Notes: generated from the letters alone by a model not told the origin. Positions 1 to 5,821 are shown, numbered from the stretch's first letter. The stretch is 7,295 nucleotides of DNA from Candidatus Brocadia sp. (GCA_030837935.1 JAUQXU010000369.1:1-7295), one strand, 5' to 3'. Made by a program: numbers and translations.

Positions 1-75
1 ATCCTTAAGTGGTAAAACAACTGCTGTTTTTTTGCCCGATCCATCTACTATGAATTGTGTGTGCAATTGCCTCAT
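1..75 (-). CDS. Phd/YefM-like antitoxin, N-terminal fragment (runs off the window start)
   Basis: Only the first 25 codons are present; the gene continues beyond base 1. They read MRQLHTQFIVDGSGKKTAVV and then LPLKD. A short beta-strand followed by 'G-K-K-T-A-V-V-L-P' and an acidic residue is the usual opening of small Phd/YefM-family (prevent-host-death) antitoxins, which neutralise RelE/Doc/PIN-type toxins and repress their own operon. The ATG at 75-73 is preceded by a strong AGGAG (bases 88-84, minus strand) at 8-nt spacing, so the start is well supported. The family call comes from pattern memory of the N-terminus only. The expected toxin gene would lie outside the window, so the pairing cannot be confirmed here. 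Confidence 0.5.
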   Translation of the reverse strand, partial: MRQLHTQFIVDGSGKKTAVVLPLKD

Positions 76-129
76 TTTTTTCTCTCCTAAAAGCAAATAC
101 GGCCCCATTTTTTAGATAATTTATGCTGA

Positions 130-154
130 CGATTAAGTTAACTTTAGCTAATCG
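130..154. promoter_or_regulatory. Possible antitoxin operator (nested palindromes)
   Basis: CGATTA (130-135) and TAATCG (149-154) form an inverted repeat flanking a perfect 10-bp palindrome AAGTTAACTT (135-144). The site lies 55-80 bp upstream of the Phd-like start codon. Phd/YefM antitoxins are known to autorepress through palindromes in this position. The symmetry is visible; the function is an inference, and AT-rich palindromes can arise by chance. Confidence 0.22.
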
Positions 155-293
155 CAACATAGAGAAGTGCGTGAATAATATTAGCTAGAATATATTGTAT
201 TTGCTAAACAAACTCCAAGATCATTTACTAAATAAGTTCAGATATACTTCCTCTAGCCTGTATTACTTTCAATCTTTTTTCATATCTCCTTTT

Positions 294-374
294 TTATATA
301 TCTAAAGGGCTATTGACCATATCTATATTTTTAGTGGTTGCATGAATGTAAATTTCGGTTGTTTGTGCCGGTAC
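294..374 (-). pseudogene. Tyrosine recombinase (phage integrase family) C-terminal relic
   Basis: On the minus strand the frame from 374 to the TAA at 296-294 reads VPAQTTEIYIHATTK and then NIDMVNSPLDI. The pattern 'TTEIYxH...K.I....SPLD' is the canonical end of XerC/D- and integron-type tyrosine recombinases, where the Tyr of 'TT-IYTH' is the catalytic nucleophile. The frame is closed by a stop just upstream (TAG, two codons before the valine). None of the R-H-R catalytic-domain boxes is recognisable further upstream, so only the last 26 residues survive. It lies between two antitoxin/toxin loci, as expected of a decayed integrated element. Confidence 0.6.
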
Positions 375-476
375 CTGCTAATCTACCCATATCTTTTGTT
401 TTGCTCCTACTTCTGAATGGATATGATCGAATAATATGTACCACAAAACTTGTGTTTTGACAAAGTCATGTACCCT

Positions 477-701
477 TCAAACCAATTCTTTAAATTCTTC
501 AATAGTTAATCCGGCTTGACGTATAATAGACCTCAAAGTTCCTTTAGCAATTTCCTTATGATCCGGTACTGTTAACCTGTGATGGGGAGGTGTTTCATTC
601 CTGAGAATAATATGACTTCCTGTCTGATGATCGGTGAAGTAACCCATCTTCCTTAATATTTTGCAAAGGTCTTTTCCTGAAACTACTGGTAGTTTAGTCA
701 A
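477..701 (-). CDS. hicA: HicA-type mRNA interferase toxin
   Basis: This 74-residue protein matches the usual HicA/YcfA size and layout: 'LPVVSGKDLCKILRKMGY' (4-21), then 'QTGSHIILRN' (26-35) with the presumed catalytic His30, a basic/His-rich turn 'PPHHRLTVPDH', and 'IAKGTLRSIIRQAGLTIEEF' at the C-terminus. HicA folds like a small dsRNA-binding domain and cleaves mRNA and tmRNA to arrest growth; HicB neutralises it. The start is TTG at 701-699, supported by GAGG about 6 nt upstream inside the end of hicB and by an in-frame TAA just before it. It overlaps hicB by 8 bp, implying translational coupling. The antitoxin-first gene order is the less common arrangement but is well known in this family. 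The key His and full length suggest the toxin is intact. Confidence 0.92.
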   Translation of the reverse strand: MTKLPVVSGKDLCKILRKMGYFTDHQTGSHIILRNETPPHHRLTVPDHKEIAKGTLRSIIRQAGLTIEEFKELV

Positions 702-909
702 TCGTTACCTCAATAATTTCTTCCTCAATTGAAGGGGGAATAGGTTCGTTATGTTTTTTTAAACTCTCTATATATCCTTTAATAGCATCTTGAATATTTT
801 CCAAAGCTTCATTTCTAGTTCTTCCTTGAGAAATACATCCAGGTAAGGAAGGACACTCAGCAACAAATATCCCATCTTCGTCTTGTTCAATCAGAACTCT
901 ATACCGCAT
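694..909 (-). CDS. hicB: HicB-type antitoxin (short form)
   Basis: This 71-residue protein starts MRYRVLIEQDEDGIFVAECP, followed by SLPGCISQGRTRNEALENIQ. This is the signature of HicB/UPF0150 antitoxins with the partial RNase-H-like fold (residues 1-50) that binds and masks HicA. It ends in an acidic tail without a separate helix-turn-helix or ribbon-helix-helix DNA-binding domain, so it belongs to the short HicB class; whether it represses its own promoter is unclear. An upstream in-frame start would add five residues (MEGVN), but the GGAGGGGG at 918-911 sits about 6 nt before the ATG at 909-907. That decides for the internal start and means the longer form would begin upstream of the ribosome binding site. 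The gene is followed with an 8-bp overlap by hicA. Confidence 0.92.
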   Translation of the reverse strand: MRYRVLIEQDEDGIFVAECPSLPGCISQGRTRNEALENIQDAIKGYIESLKKHNEPIPPSIEEEIIEVTID

Positions 910-928
910 ATTTACCCCCTCCACTCTT

Positions 929-958
929 TTTATACCTATTTTGGATAATAATTAGCAA
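929..958 (-). promoter_or_regulatory. Candidate sigma-70-type promoter of hicBA
   Basis: On the minus strand TTGCTA (958-953) and TATAAA (934-929) are separated by 18 bp, 20 nt upstream of the hicB start codon. Transcription would begin around 920-922, just ahead of the GGAGGGGG ribosome binding site, giving a very short leader. The match is reasonable for a housekeeping promoter; it was read by eye, not scored. Confidence 0.4.
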
Positions 959-1029
959 TGGTTTATTTCTTAAAATTTATGTTTTCAAATATTTTTTGCC
1001 CATCAGCAAAGGTAAAAGTTACATATTAT

Positions 1030-1872
1030 TTATATTTTTACTTCTTCAACCTCGAACCGCCCATCCCCTTTCTTAAGGTATCCCATCCGCACTTTCGGGT
1101 CATGTTGAAAGATCAGGAGCCAGTGTTCCTCAAATGCCTGTTTTAATACCTTCTTCTTGTTTTCCAGGGTTTCCAGAGGGAATAAGTCGTATCCAGAGAT
1201 ATAGGGATAATGCAGATGGGCTACGGTGGGTACCAGATCGCCCAGGAAGAATGCCACGTCTCCCTCAGATTCAATTTTTACGCATTGATGATGTCGGGTG
1301 TGACCCCCAATTTTTATCAGGGAGATCCCCTTATCCACTTCTACAATGTCTTCATTCACGCGAGAGAGAGACTGAGAGTTATCAAGAGGTAAAAAGTCTT
1401 CTGCTATGTAACTCGCCTTTGTCCTTTCATTGGAATTTATAGCGGCCTCCATCTCTCCTTTCTGGATGAGGTATCTTGCCCTTGGAAATGCAGGAACGAT
1501 CTCCCCTTTTTTATTCAGGGTAGTATTCCCGCCGGCGTGGTCAAAATGGAGGTGGGTATTGATAACAAGATCAATGTCTTTGGGCTCATAACCAAACTGA
1601 GGTAAGGATTCCAACATGGTGGATTTTTTTTCAATACCATAAATTTGGTAAAATTTTTCGTTATGCTTTGTTCCAACACCCGTATCGATCAGCACGGTAT
1701 ATTTTCTGGTCACGATCAGGGGACAGAGGAGTGATAGCCGTATCCTGTTTTTTTCATCAGGTGGATAGGCCTTCTCCCACATGACACGGGGTACAATCCC
1801 AAAAACGGCCCCACCGTCCAGGTAAATGTCACTGTCAGTGACAGGGTAAATTTCGAATGTGCCCAGCTTCAT
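1030..1872 (-). CDS. MBL-fold metallo-hydrolase (lactonase-like)
   Basis: This 280-residue cytoplasmic enzyme has no signal peptide. It carries the complete metallo-beta-lactamase-fold ligand set: H107-x-H109-x-D111-H112 ('THLHFDHAGG'), H195 in 'GGHTRHHQ', D212 in 'FLGDLVPT' and H257 in 'FQHDP'. This predicts a dinuclear metal hydrolase of the broad group that includes AHL lactonases; the substrate cannot be told from sequence. The opening 'MKLGTFEIYPVTD' with 'LDGGAVFGIVPRVMWEK' is typical of stand-alone members of this group. A GTG at 1905 would add 11 residues, but AAGGG lies about 6 nt before the ATG at 1872 and the family opening begins there, so I choose 1872. The gene is monocistronic: its downstream neighbour hicB has its own promoter. 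It is transcribed divergently from the haem protein gene at 2067. Confidence 0.88.
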   Translation of the reverse strand: MKLGTFEIYPVTDSDIYLDGGAVFGIVPRVMWEKAYPPDEKNRIRLSLLCPLIVTRKYTVLIDTGVGTKHNEKFYQIYGIEKKSTMLESLPQFGYEPKDIDLVINTHLHFDHAGGNTTLNKKGEIVPAFPRARYLIQKGEMEAAINSNERTKASYIAEDFLPLDNSQSLSRVNEDIVEVDKGISLIKIGGHTRHHQCVKIESEGDVAFFLGDLVPTVAHLHYPYISGYDLFPLETLENKKKVLKQAFEEHWLLIFQHDPKVRMGYLKKGDGRFEVEEVKI

Positions 1873-1925
1873 TTTTTCCCTTATATGCCCTCCAAAGTGT
1901 TGCACTTCTTTTTTGCATGTGCCAT

Positions 1926-1934
1926 ATTATACCA
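1926..1934 (-). promoter_or_regulatory. Extended -10 promoter for the MBL hydrolase
   Basis: The minus strand reads TGGTATAAT, a perfect TATAAT (1931-1926) preceded by a TG at the extended -10 position. I see no good -35 at 16-18 bp, which is typical for extended -10 promoters. It lies 53 bp upstream of the chosen ATG, giving a leader of about 45 nt. Confidence 0.42.
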
Positions 1935-2011
1935 AAGACTACAAAAGATTACTACACCAACAATGCACATTATCATCCATGTTATTCCTGTGAAATCTAC
2001 AAATAATTTTG

Positions 2012-2040
2012 TTGAAAAGAATACCTGCTTTGTGTAGCTT
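2012..2040 (+). promoter_or_regulatory. Weak candidate promoter for the choice-of-anchor-V gene
   Basis: TTGAAA (2012-2017) and TAGCTT (2035-2040) are spaced by 17 bp and sit 27 bp before the start codon, leaving room for the AAAGGAG at 2052-2058. The -10 box is a poor match, so this is only the best candidate by eye. Confidence 0.2.
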
Positions 2041-2066
2041 TATCAAAAGAGAAAGGAGTGAAGTCG

Positions 2067-2672
2067 ATGAGAATTATGAAAAAATCTGTAATGCGTTTCG
2101 TATTAAGTTTTATTCTCTACATCTTGTATGCAAATACCCTCTATGCCTGGTCTGGTGGGCCTCCGGCTTATCGGACAGGTGCGCCAAACGACATAGGTAC
2201 ATGCAAGGACGTAGGTTGCCATGATTCATTTGAACTCAATTCAGGAAATGCGATATTTTCAATTACCGGGCCTGACACATATATCCCGGGTAAATTCATC
2301 AAACTAGAGGTTTCATTCACAGAATCAAGCGGAACGTTGCATGGATTTGAGATGACGGCGTTAGATGCCAACAATAACAGGGTTGGAAAATTTAAAAAAA
2401 CAGGAAAAACAACCCAGGTTATCCGTCCAAACGATTTCCGCGGGCTTAGTGCGGCAGATAAGGGCAAATATATAGAACATACGGTTGCTGGCAATAAAAA
2501 AAATATGTGGAAGGTCAAGTGGAAGGCTCCATCCAATGCAACTGATCCAATAACATTTTACGCCGCTGGAAATGATGCGAATGGTAACGGTAATTCTACG
2601 GGTGATTTTATCTACACAACTACAAAAAATATTAACAGAGAAGTGGAATTGTTACATCAGACAGGAAATTAA
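2067..2672 (+). CDS. Secreted choice-of-anchor-V type domain protein with a CX4CH haem motif
   Basis: This 201-residue exported protein has a basic start (MRIMKKSVMR), a hydrophobic segment (11-24) and a likely signal-peptidase cut after 'TLYA' (A27|W28). The mature part begins 'WSGGPPAYRTGAPNDIGTC', followed by C46-x4-C51-H52 and 'LNSG'. It then has a beta-sandwich-like region ending in 'TFYAAGNDANGNGNSTGDFIYTTT' split as TFYAAGNDANGN (about 168-179) and GNSTGDFIYTTT (about 180-191). That succession (GAP, haem-like motif, LNSG, FYAAGN-AN-GN, GD-IYT) is what I know from choice-of-anchor-V/Reeler-like proteins, which usually carry CxxCH; here the spacing is CX4CH. I therefore expect one covalently bound c-type haem in the periplasm or outside the cell. 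No C-terminal anchor is visible. The start is ATG 2067 because AAAGGAG (2052-2058) precedes it by 8 nt and overlaps the alternative GTG at 2058. It lies upstream of the barrel and cytochrome genes, on the same strand. Confidence 0.78.
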   Translation: MRIMKKSVMRFVLSFILYILYANTLYAWSGGPPAYRTGAPNDIGTCKDVGCHDSFELNSGNAIFSITGPDTYIPGKFIKLEVSFTESSGTLHGFEMTALDANNNRVGKFKKTGKTTQVIRPNDFRGLSAADKGKYIEHTVAGNKKNMWKVKWKAPSNATDPITFYAAGNDANGNGNSTGDFIYTTTKNINREVELLHQTGN

Positions 2673-2730
2673 GATAATATTAATTCAATTGTATAGGAAT
2701 TTTCATTTTATTTATGCGGGTTTTGGGGAG

Positions 2731-2757
2731 ACACTGACAAACTTCGGTTGTCCGTGT
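2731..2757 (+). terminator. Stable UUCG-capped hairpin after the haem protein gene
   Basis: ACACTGACAAAC (2731-2742) pairs with GTTGTCCGTGT (2747-2757) around a TTCG loop (2743-2746) closed by C-G, with one bulged A and one mismatch. cUUCGg is an exceptionally stable RNA tetraloop. It lies 59 nt after the stop codon. No T-run follows, so it is more likely a 3'-end stabiliser or processing structure than a classic intrinsic terminator. Confidence 0.35.
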
Positions 2758-2797
2758 ATAACTTAAATCCACATATTTTATCATGGCACAAATTATT

Positions 2798-2901
2798 CCC
2801 CTCCTGGGAGGGGTTTAGGGGTGGGTTCTTGGGCGTAAAATCTCAGTGAATATCTCACGAATTACCGACTTAGCCACCCCTAAATCCCCTCCCAAGAGGG
2901 G
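2798..2901. repeat. 104-bp inverted-repeat element (MITE/REP-like)
   Basis: The left arm 2798-2824 (CCCCTCCTGGGAGGGG and then TTTAGGGGTGG) and the right arm 2874-2901 are near-perfect reverse complements: one substitution and one extra A over about 27 bp. They flank a roughly 49-bp unique centre. Each arm is itself a hairpin: CCCCTC/GAGGGG at both outer ends. It has no coding capacity. Its GC-rich arms contrast with the AT-rich surroundings. Terminal inverted repeats around a short non-coding core fit a non-autonomous mobile or REP-type element; similar 'CCCCTCCC..TTTAGGGGTGG' units are familiar to me from intergenic regions of various bacterial genomes. No clear target-site duplication is visible. 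Confidence 0.65.
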
Positions 2902-2908
2902 ACTTTTT
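2886..2908 (+). terminator. Terminator-like hairpin at the end of the repeat element
   Basis: CCCCTC (2886-2891), loop CCAA, GAGGGG (2896-2901), then AC and five Ts (2904-2908). A 6-bp all-G/C-rich stem followed by a T-run is the form of a rho-independent terminator. It ends only 8 bp before the ATG of the barrel gene, so it could stop read-through from the upstream gene or fold over the barrel gene's translation start. Confidence 0.4.
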
Positions 2909-2916
2909 GACTTGAG

Positions 2917-4326
2917 ATGCGATATAATTTGTTCATAGCAAAGATATTGCTAATTCCCTCCATATGGGGCATGTTGCTTTCTACCATTCTTTTCGCACAA
3001 ACCGACAATTCCACTAATATAATAACAGGCGTAACTGAATCAAGTGGTTTTACCTATAACAATTTTGTTTCCGGCAACTTCAGGACTCAATACGAAGGTC
3101 GCTGGGCGGAAGGCGGGCAAGATGATCACGATATGTATGAATATCTGCGTTTTAAAACAAAGAATTTTTTTCATAGTAAGGTAACCATAGCTGGTTCAGG
3201 GAGGTTGTCTGGAGACCTTGATGGACACGAGCCGAAAGACGGGGCGTTTAGAGATATCCTCGACTCGTATGACCACAGCGTCAACGGTCGTCTTTACTAT
3301 TTGTACGCAGATATCAAGAATCCTGTCATTGATAAGTCAAGCCTCAGGGTTGGGCGCCAGTATCAATACTCTGTTGAAACCATTTTATTCGATGGCGCAA
3401 AATATGAACAGCAAATAGGCGCTATCGATACCTATGCCTTTGGCGGTTTGCGGGTCTCACAATATAGCAGTACCTATTTTGATACGGTGACCGGAAGCGG
3501 GGTGTCTTTCCGACCGTTTATGGATACCCGTACAACCCTGGACTACGTGCGTATAGTAGATGATGAATTCATTGATGATGAGATCGGCCTTAACCTGTGG
3601 CAAAAATTTCATGAAGACCTGAGTTTTTACGGAAGGTATACTGTCCTGAACCAATCGCCAAAGGACTGCCTTGTTAAATTGTCCTGGGATAAGGCCGGCT
3701 GGGATGCAAGCGTGCAGGTGTCTTATTACCGATTCCTGCATTCAATGGCCGAACATAGCAACAATATATCCCCTTTTTATCAGATCCTTGGAAGCTTCAA
3801 GCCTTTTGACCTCATTAGCCTGACTGGCTATAAAGGTTTGGGAGAAAAATTTGGAATATCGGGAGGGGTAGACCGCAGGAATGTACTCGATAACGATGAC
3901 GAGAACACCTTCAATCGCGATTATAACAGGACCTTTTTTTCATTCATGGTAAATAACGTCATTTTGCAAGAATCTAAGGCCTCCTTTACGGTAGAATATT
4001 GGAATACTGAGGGTATCGATCACAGTATAGATCTCGGCATTGACTACGACAAAAAAATTGGTAAATTTGATGTTGGTGTTGGCACGAGCTACTCCGTATA
4101 TAAATACAATTTTGTTGGGAGCAACGATCTGCAAACTATCCTGGACAACGAATATTCAAGGGATATTGAACAAAAGATCGATGTGCGCACGTATTATTTG
4201 AGGCTCAAATATTTATTAACAAAAAAATCTGACGTCAGTTTGCGATGGTCGTCTGAGATAAGCGATGCAGACCCGGATACCGATACCTATCATCAACTCC
4301 TGCTTTCTTATAGTACAAATTTCTAA
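2917..4326 (+). CDS. Outer-membrane beta-barrel (porin-like) protein paired with a multihaem cytochrome
   Basis: This 469-residue protein has a signal peptide (1-27, likely cut 'LFA|QTDN'). The remainder consists of many short amphipathic strands with alternating aromatic/polar residues, for example 'RLYYLYADI', 'LSFYGRYTVL' and 'WDASVQVSYYRF'. It ends '...LLLSYSTNF' with the terminal Phe expected by the BAM machinery. 'LRVGRQ' (143-148) and 'FDG' (158-160) recur in porin-like barrels of metal-reducing and related bacteria. It contains no cysteine pairs or haem motifs. It is probably the channel or sheath of a porin-cytochrome complex, because the 14-haem lipoprotein gene follows after 1 bp. 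It is shorter than MtrB (about 700 residues) and closer to the compact Geobacter-type barrels; I do not claim homology to either. The ribosome binding site is poor: the nearest purine run (GAGGGGA, 2896-2902) lies in the hairpin of the upstream repeat. Confidence 0.8.
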   Translation: MRYNLFIAKILLIPSIWGMLLSTILFAQTDNSTNIITGVTESSGFTYNNFVSGNFRTQYEGRWAEGGQDDHDMYEYLRFKTKNFFHSKVTIAGSGRLSGDLDGHEPKDGAFRDILDSYDHSVNGRLYYLYADIKNPVIDKSSLRVGRQYQYSVETILFDGAKYEQQIGAIDTYAFGGLRVSQYSSTYFDTVTGSGVSFRPFMDTRTTLDYVRIVDDEFIDDEIGLNLWQKFHEDLSFYGRYTVLNQSPKDCLVKLSWDKAGWDASVQVSYYRFLHSMAEHSNNISPFYQILGSFKPFDLISLTGYKGLGEKFGISGGVDRRNVLDNDDENTFNRDYNRTFFSFMVNNVILQESKASFTVEYWNTEGIDHSIDLGIDYDKKIGKFDVGVGTSYSVYKYNFVGSNDLQTILDNEYSRDIEQKIDVRTYYLRLKYLLTKKSDVSLRWSSEISDADPDTDTYHQLLLSYSTNF

Positions 4327-4327
4327 T

Positions 4328-5353
4328 ATGACAAATAAAAATCCCTATTACATACTCTTCTTTATGCTGTTTACCTTTCTAACGATGTTGGGGGGGTGTA
4401 AAGAGTCTGAGATTCATTACAGTCATGCCAGGCATATGGAGAGGGGCTTAAAAGACTGTAATATGTGTCATGCCTATAAAGATGACCTCGAACCGAAATG
4501 GCCCAAGATGGCGAAATGTCTTACCTGTCATATGAAAAATTTTGATACCAGTAATCCTCAATCCTGTTTGCTGTGCCACACAAAACCGGGAATGGAGATA
4601 AAGGTTAAACACAATATTCCGAAAAAATACCGGGATTTAAAATTTACCCATAAGGTACATCTTGAAAATAAAGTAGAGTGTAATCAATGTCATGCGGGTA
4701 TTGAGAAGAGCGATGCAATTACCCTGGATCTTATTCCGGATATGTTTGGGACGTGCATCCCATGTCATAAAGAAAGAGGGGAAGAAAAGATTGCGTGTGA
4801 TGTCTGCCATAAACACATTAAAAAGAATCGTATGCCATTATACCATGAAGACCGATGGGTCAAACATGAGGATGCGAGGTGGATACAAAAACACGGAAGC
4901 GAGTTCTATTACAATCAGGACTATTGCAAGCGATGCCATACCGACAATTACTGGTGTGTGAATTGCCACCAGGACCAAAAACCCAAGAATCACAATAACG
5001 CATGGCGCAGGAAGACCCACGGATTTGCTGCATCATGGGAACGGAAGAAATGCATCGTGTGTCATCAGGAAGATTTTTGCGTCCGATGCCATGAGAGCAC
5101 AACGCCTTTGAGCCATAACGCCTCGTGGGGTGGTGTGAATACGAGGAATCGTCATTGTCTCAATTGTCATTTCCCGGTATCAGCCGTCGAGTGCACGGTA
5201 TGCCATCCCAATCCCGCACACCCTTCAGCCATAGATTCTCCGCATCCGCCTTTTTTTGGGAATTGTTCAGAATGCCACCCCGTGGGTCGATCTGGTGAAC
5301 CGCCTCATCCCAAGCCAATAGGGATTCATTGTACGGTTTGTCACATGCGGTAA
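4328..5353 (+). CDS. Fourteen-haem c-type cytochrome lipoprotein
   Basis: This 341-residue protein contains 14 CxxCH haem-binding motifs (first at C44, last at C335, two residues before the end), one per about 24 residues. It opens with a lipoprotein signal: MTNKNPYYILFFMLFTFLTM, then L21-G-G-C24 as lipobox, so C24 is lipidated. Extra histidines ('HYSHARH', 'FTHKVH', 'KNHNNAW', 'LSHNASW') can serve as distal ligands, implying mostly bis-His, low-potential haems suited to electron wires. The latter half has paired motifs, 'YCKRCH..YWCVNCH' and 'KCIVCH..FCVRCH', each followed by an H-N-x-x-W type segment, suggesting an internal duplication. The frame is open upstream to 4265, but the lipoprotein signal fixes the start at 4328, 1 bp after the barrel gene's stop. 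No Shine-Dalgarno is evident, so translation is probably coupled. The likely role is electron transfer through or at the outer membrane with the barrel. Confidence 0.9.
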   Translation: MTNKNPYYILFFMLFTFLTMLGGCKESEIHYSHARHMERGLKDCNMCHAYKDDLEPKWPKMAKCLTCHMKNFDTSNPQSCLLCHTKPGMEIKVKHNIPKKYRDLKFTHKVHLENKVECNQCHAGIEKSDAITLDLIPDMFGTCIPCHKERGEEKIACDVCHKHIKKNRMPLYHEDRWVKHEDARWIQKHGSEFYYNQDYCKRCHTDNYWCVNCHQDQKPKNHNNAWRRKTHGFAASWERKKCIVCHQEDFCVRCHESTTPLSHNASWGGVNTRNRHCLNCHFPVSAVECTVCHPNPAHPSAIDSPHPPFFGNCSECHPVGRSGEPPHPKPIGIHCTVCHMR

Positions 5354-5448
5354 TTGTTTTTTTATGATATAATGAGCCTGTTGCAAAAACTAATATTGAA
5401 TTTTTTAGCTTTACCATAAATACCCATACAACATTGGGCTGAAGGGAT

Positions 5449-5461
5449 AAGGACAGTCCTT
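5449..5461. repeat. Short perfect inverted repeat
   Basis: AAGGAC-A-GTCCTT is a perfect 6-bp inverted repeat around one base. Outer GGATA (5445-5449) and TATCC (5470-5474) can extend it imperfectly. It lies 42 bp upstream of the frameshifted small gene, so it may be an operator or part of a transcript end; no T-run supports a terminator. Confidence 0.25.
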
Positions 5462-5502
5462 CTTTATTCTATCCTCACTTTTAACTTAGAGGAGACAAAA
5501 TC

Positions 5503-5653
5503 ATGCCTATTCAAGTAGGAGAGTTAAAGCTTTATTCAGTGAAAGAGTTATCAAATTTCACTCCAGGGAATAACAAGCGGCAGTAAAGTAACAGACGAAG
5601 ATATTGAGAAGGCTAAAGAGATACATGCCAAAGGAATTAAAGTTATATGGTGA
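5503..5653 (+). pseudogene. Small frameshifted gene, about 49 codons before the frameshift
   Basis: A strong AGAGGAGA (5488-5495) sits 8 nt before ATG 5503, and translation gives MPIQVGELKLYSVKELS and a short tail, ending at TAA 5584-5586 after 27 residues. In the +1 frame an apparently genuine sequence continues: GITSGSKVTDEDIEKAKEIH, then AKGIKVIW and TGA at 5651-5653. Joining the two frames between about 5548 and 5570 would restore a 49-residue protein. The N-terminus resembles the opening of small excisionase/MerR-like helix-turn-helix proteins ('LYSVKELS'), but the family is uncertain. The intact ribosome binding site with a broken frame suggests recent inactivation, or less likely programmed frameshifting or a sequencing indel. 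Confidence 0.45.
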
Positions 5654-5821
5654 AATTTAAGGAGTAGAACAGCATATCTGAAAACTTTTTCTTTAACGAG
5701 TGCCTTCTCTGGATAAGAGAGTCTCTGAAAGTCCAAAGAATAACAAAATCAAGCAATTATCTGAGTCGGTATAAAGCAGGTAGGTTATTTAAATCGTTGG
5801 AGACATAAACAAGAGTGACAT

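Larger units (their letters stand above)
76..476. other. AT-rich gene-poor gap with a recombinase relic
   Basis: This 400-bp stretch between the two antitoxin/toxin modules contains no intact gene. It holds the leader of the Phd-like gene with nested palindromes (130-154), a decayed tyrosine-recombinase C-terminus (294-374, minus) and a small inverted repeat just after hicA (CAAAAC 444-449 / GTTTTG 454-459, loop 4). That repeat lacks a T-run and is a weak terminator candidate at best. Bases 155-290 show nothing I can identify. Confidence 0.6.
5354..5821 (+). other. Gene-poor gap downstream of the cytochrome
   Basis: This 468-bp stretch contains no intact gene. It holds a short inverted repeat (5449-5461), a frameshifted small gene (5503-5653) and AT-rich sequence without recognisable content from 5654 to 5821. 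A string GAGCCTGTTGCAAAAACT at 5374-5391 recalls insertion-sequence ends, but no partner copy is present. I see no convincing intrinsic terminator directly after the cytochrome stop codon. Confidence 0.6.

Noticed and set aside
958..1442. Plus-strand reading frames over the MBL hydrolase region.
   Set aside because: They are antisense shadows of a clearly conserved enzyme, with no ribosome binding sites or family features.
2168..2536. A 122-residue minus-strand frame opposite the haem protein.
   Set aside because: The plus-strand gene has a signal peptide, ribosome binding site and family motifs; the antisense frame has none.
4265..4327. Upstream 21-codon extension of the cytochrome reading frame.
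   Set aside because: It overlaps the barrel gene and would bury the lipoprotein signal; the ATG at 4328 gives a textbook lipobox at C24.
5338..5373. TTGTCA ... TATGAT/TATAAT near the cytochrome stop as a promoter.
   Set aside because: Spacing is 19 or 24 bp and no intact gene follows within a sensible distance, so the support is weak.
5374..5391. GAGCCTGTTGCAAAAACT resembles insertion-sequence terminal repeats.
   Set aside because: No inverted partner, transposase fragment or target duplication is seen in the window.
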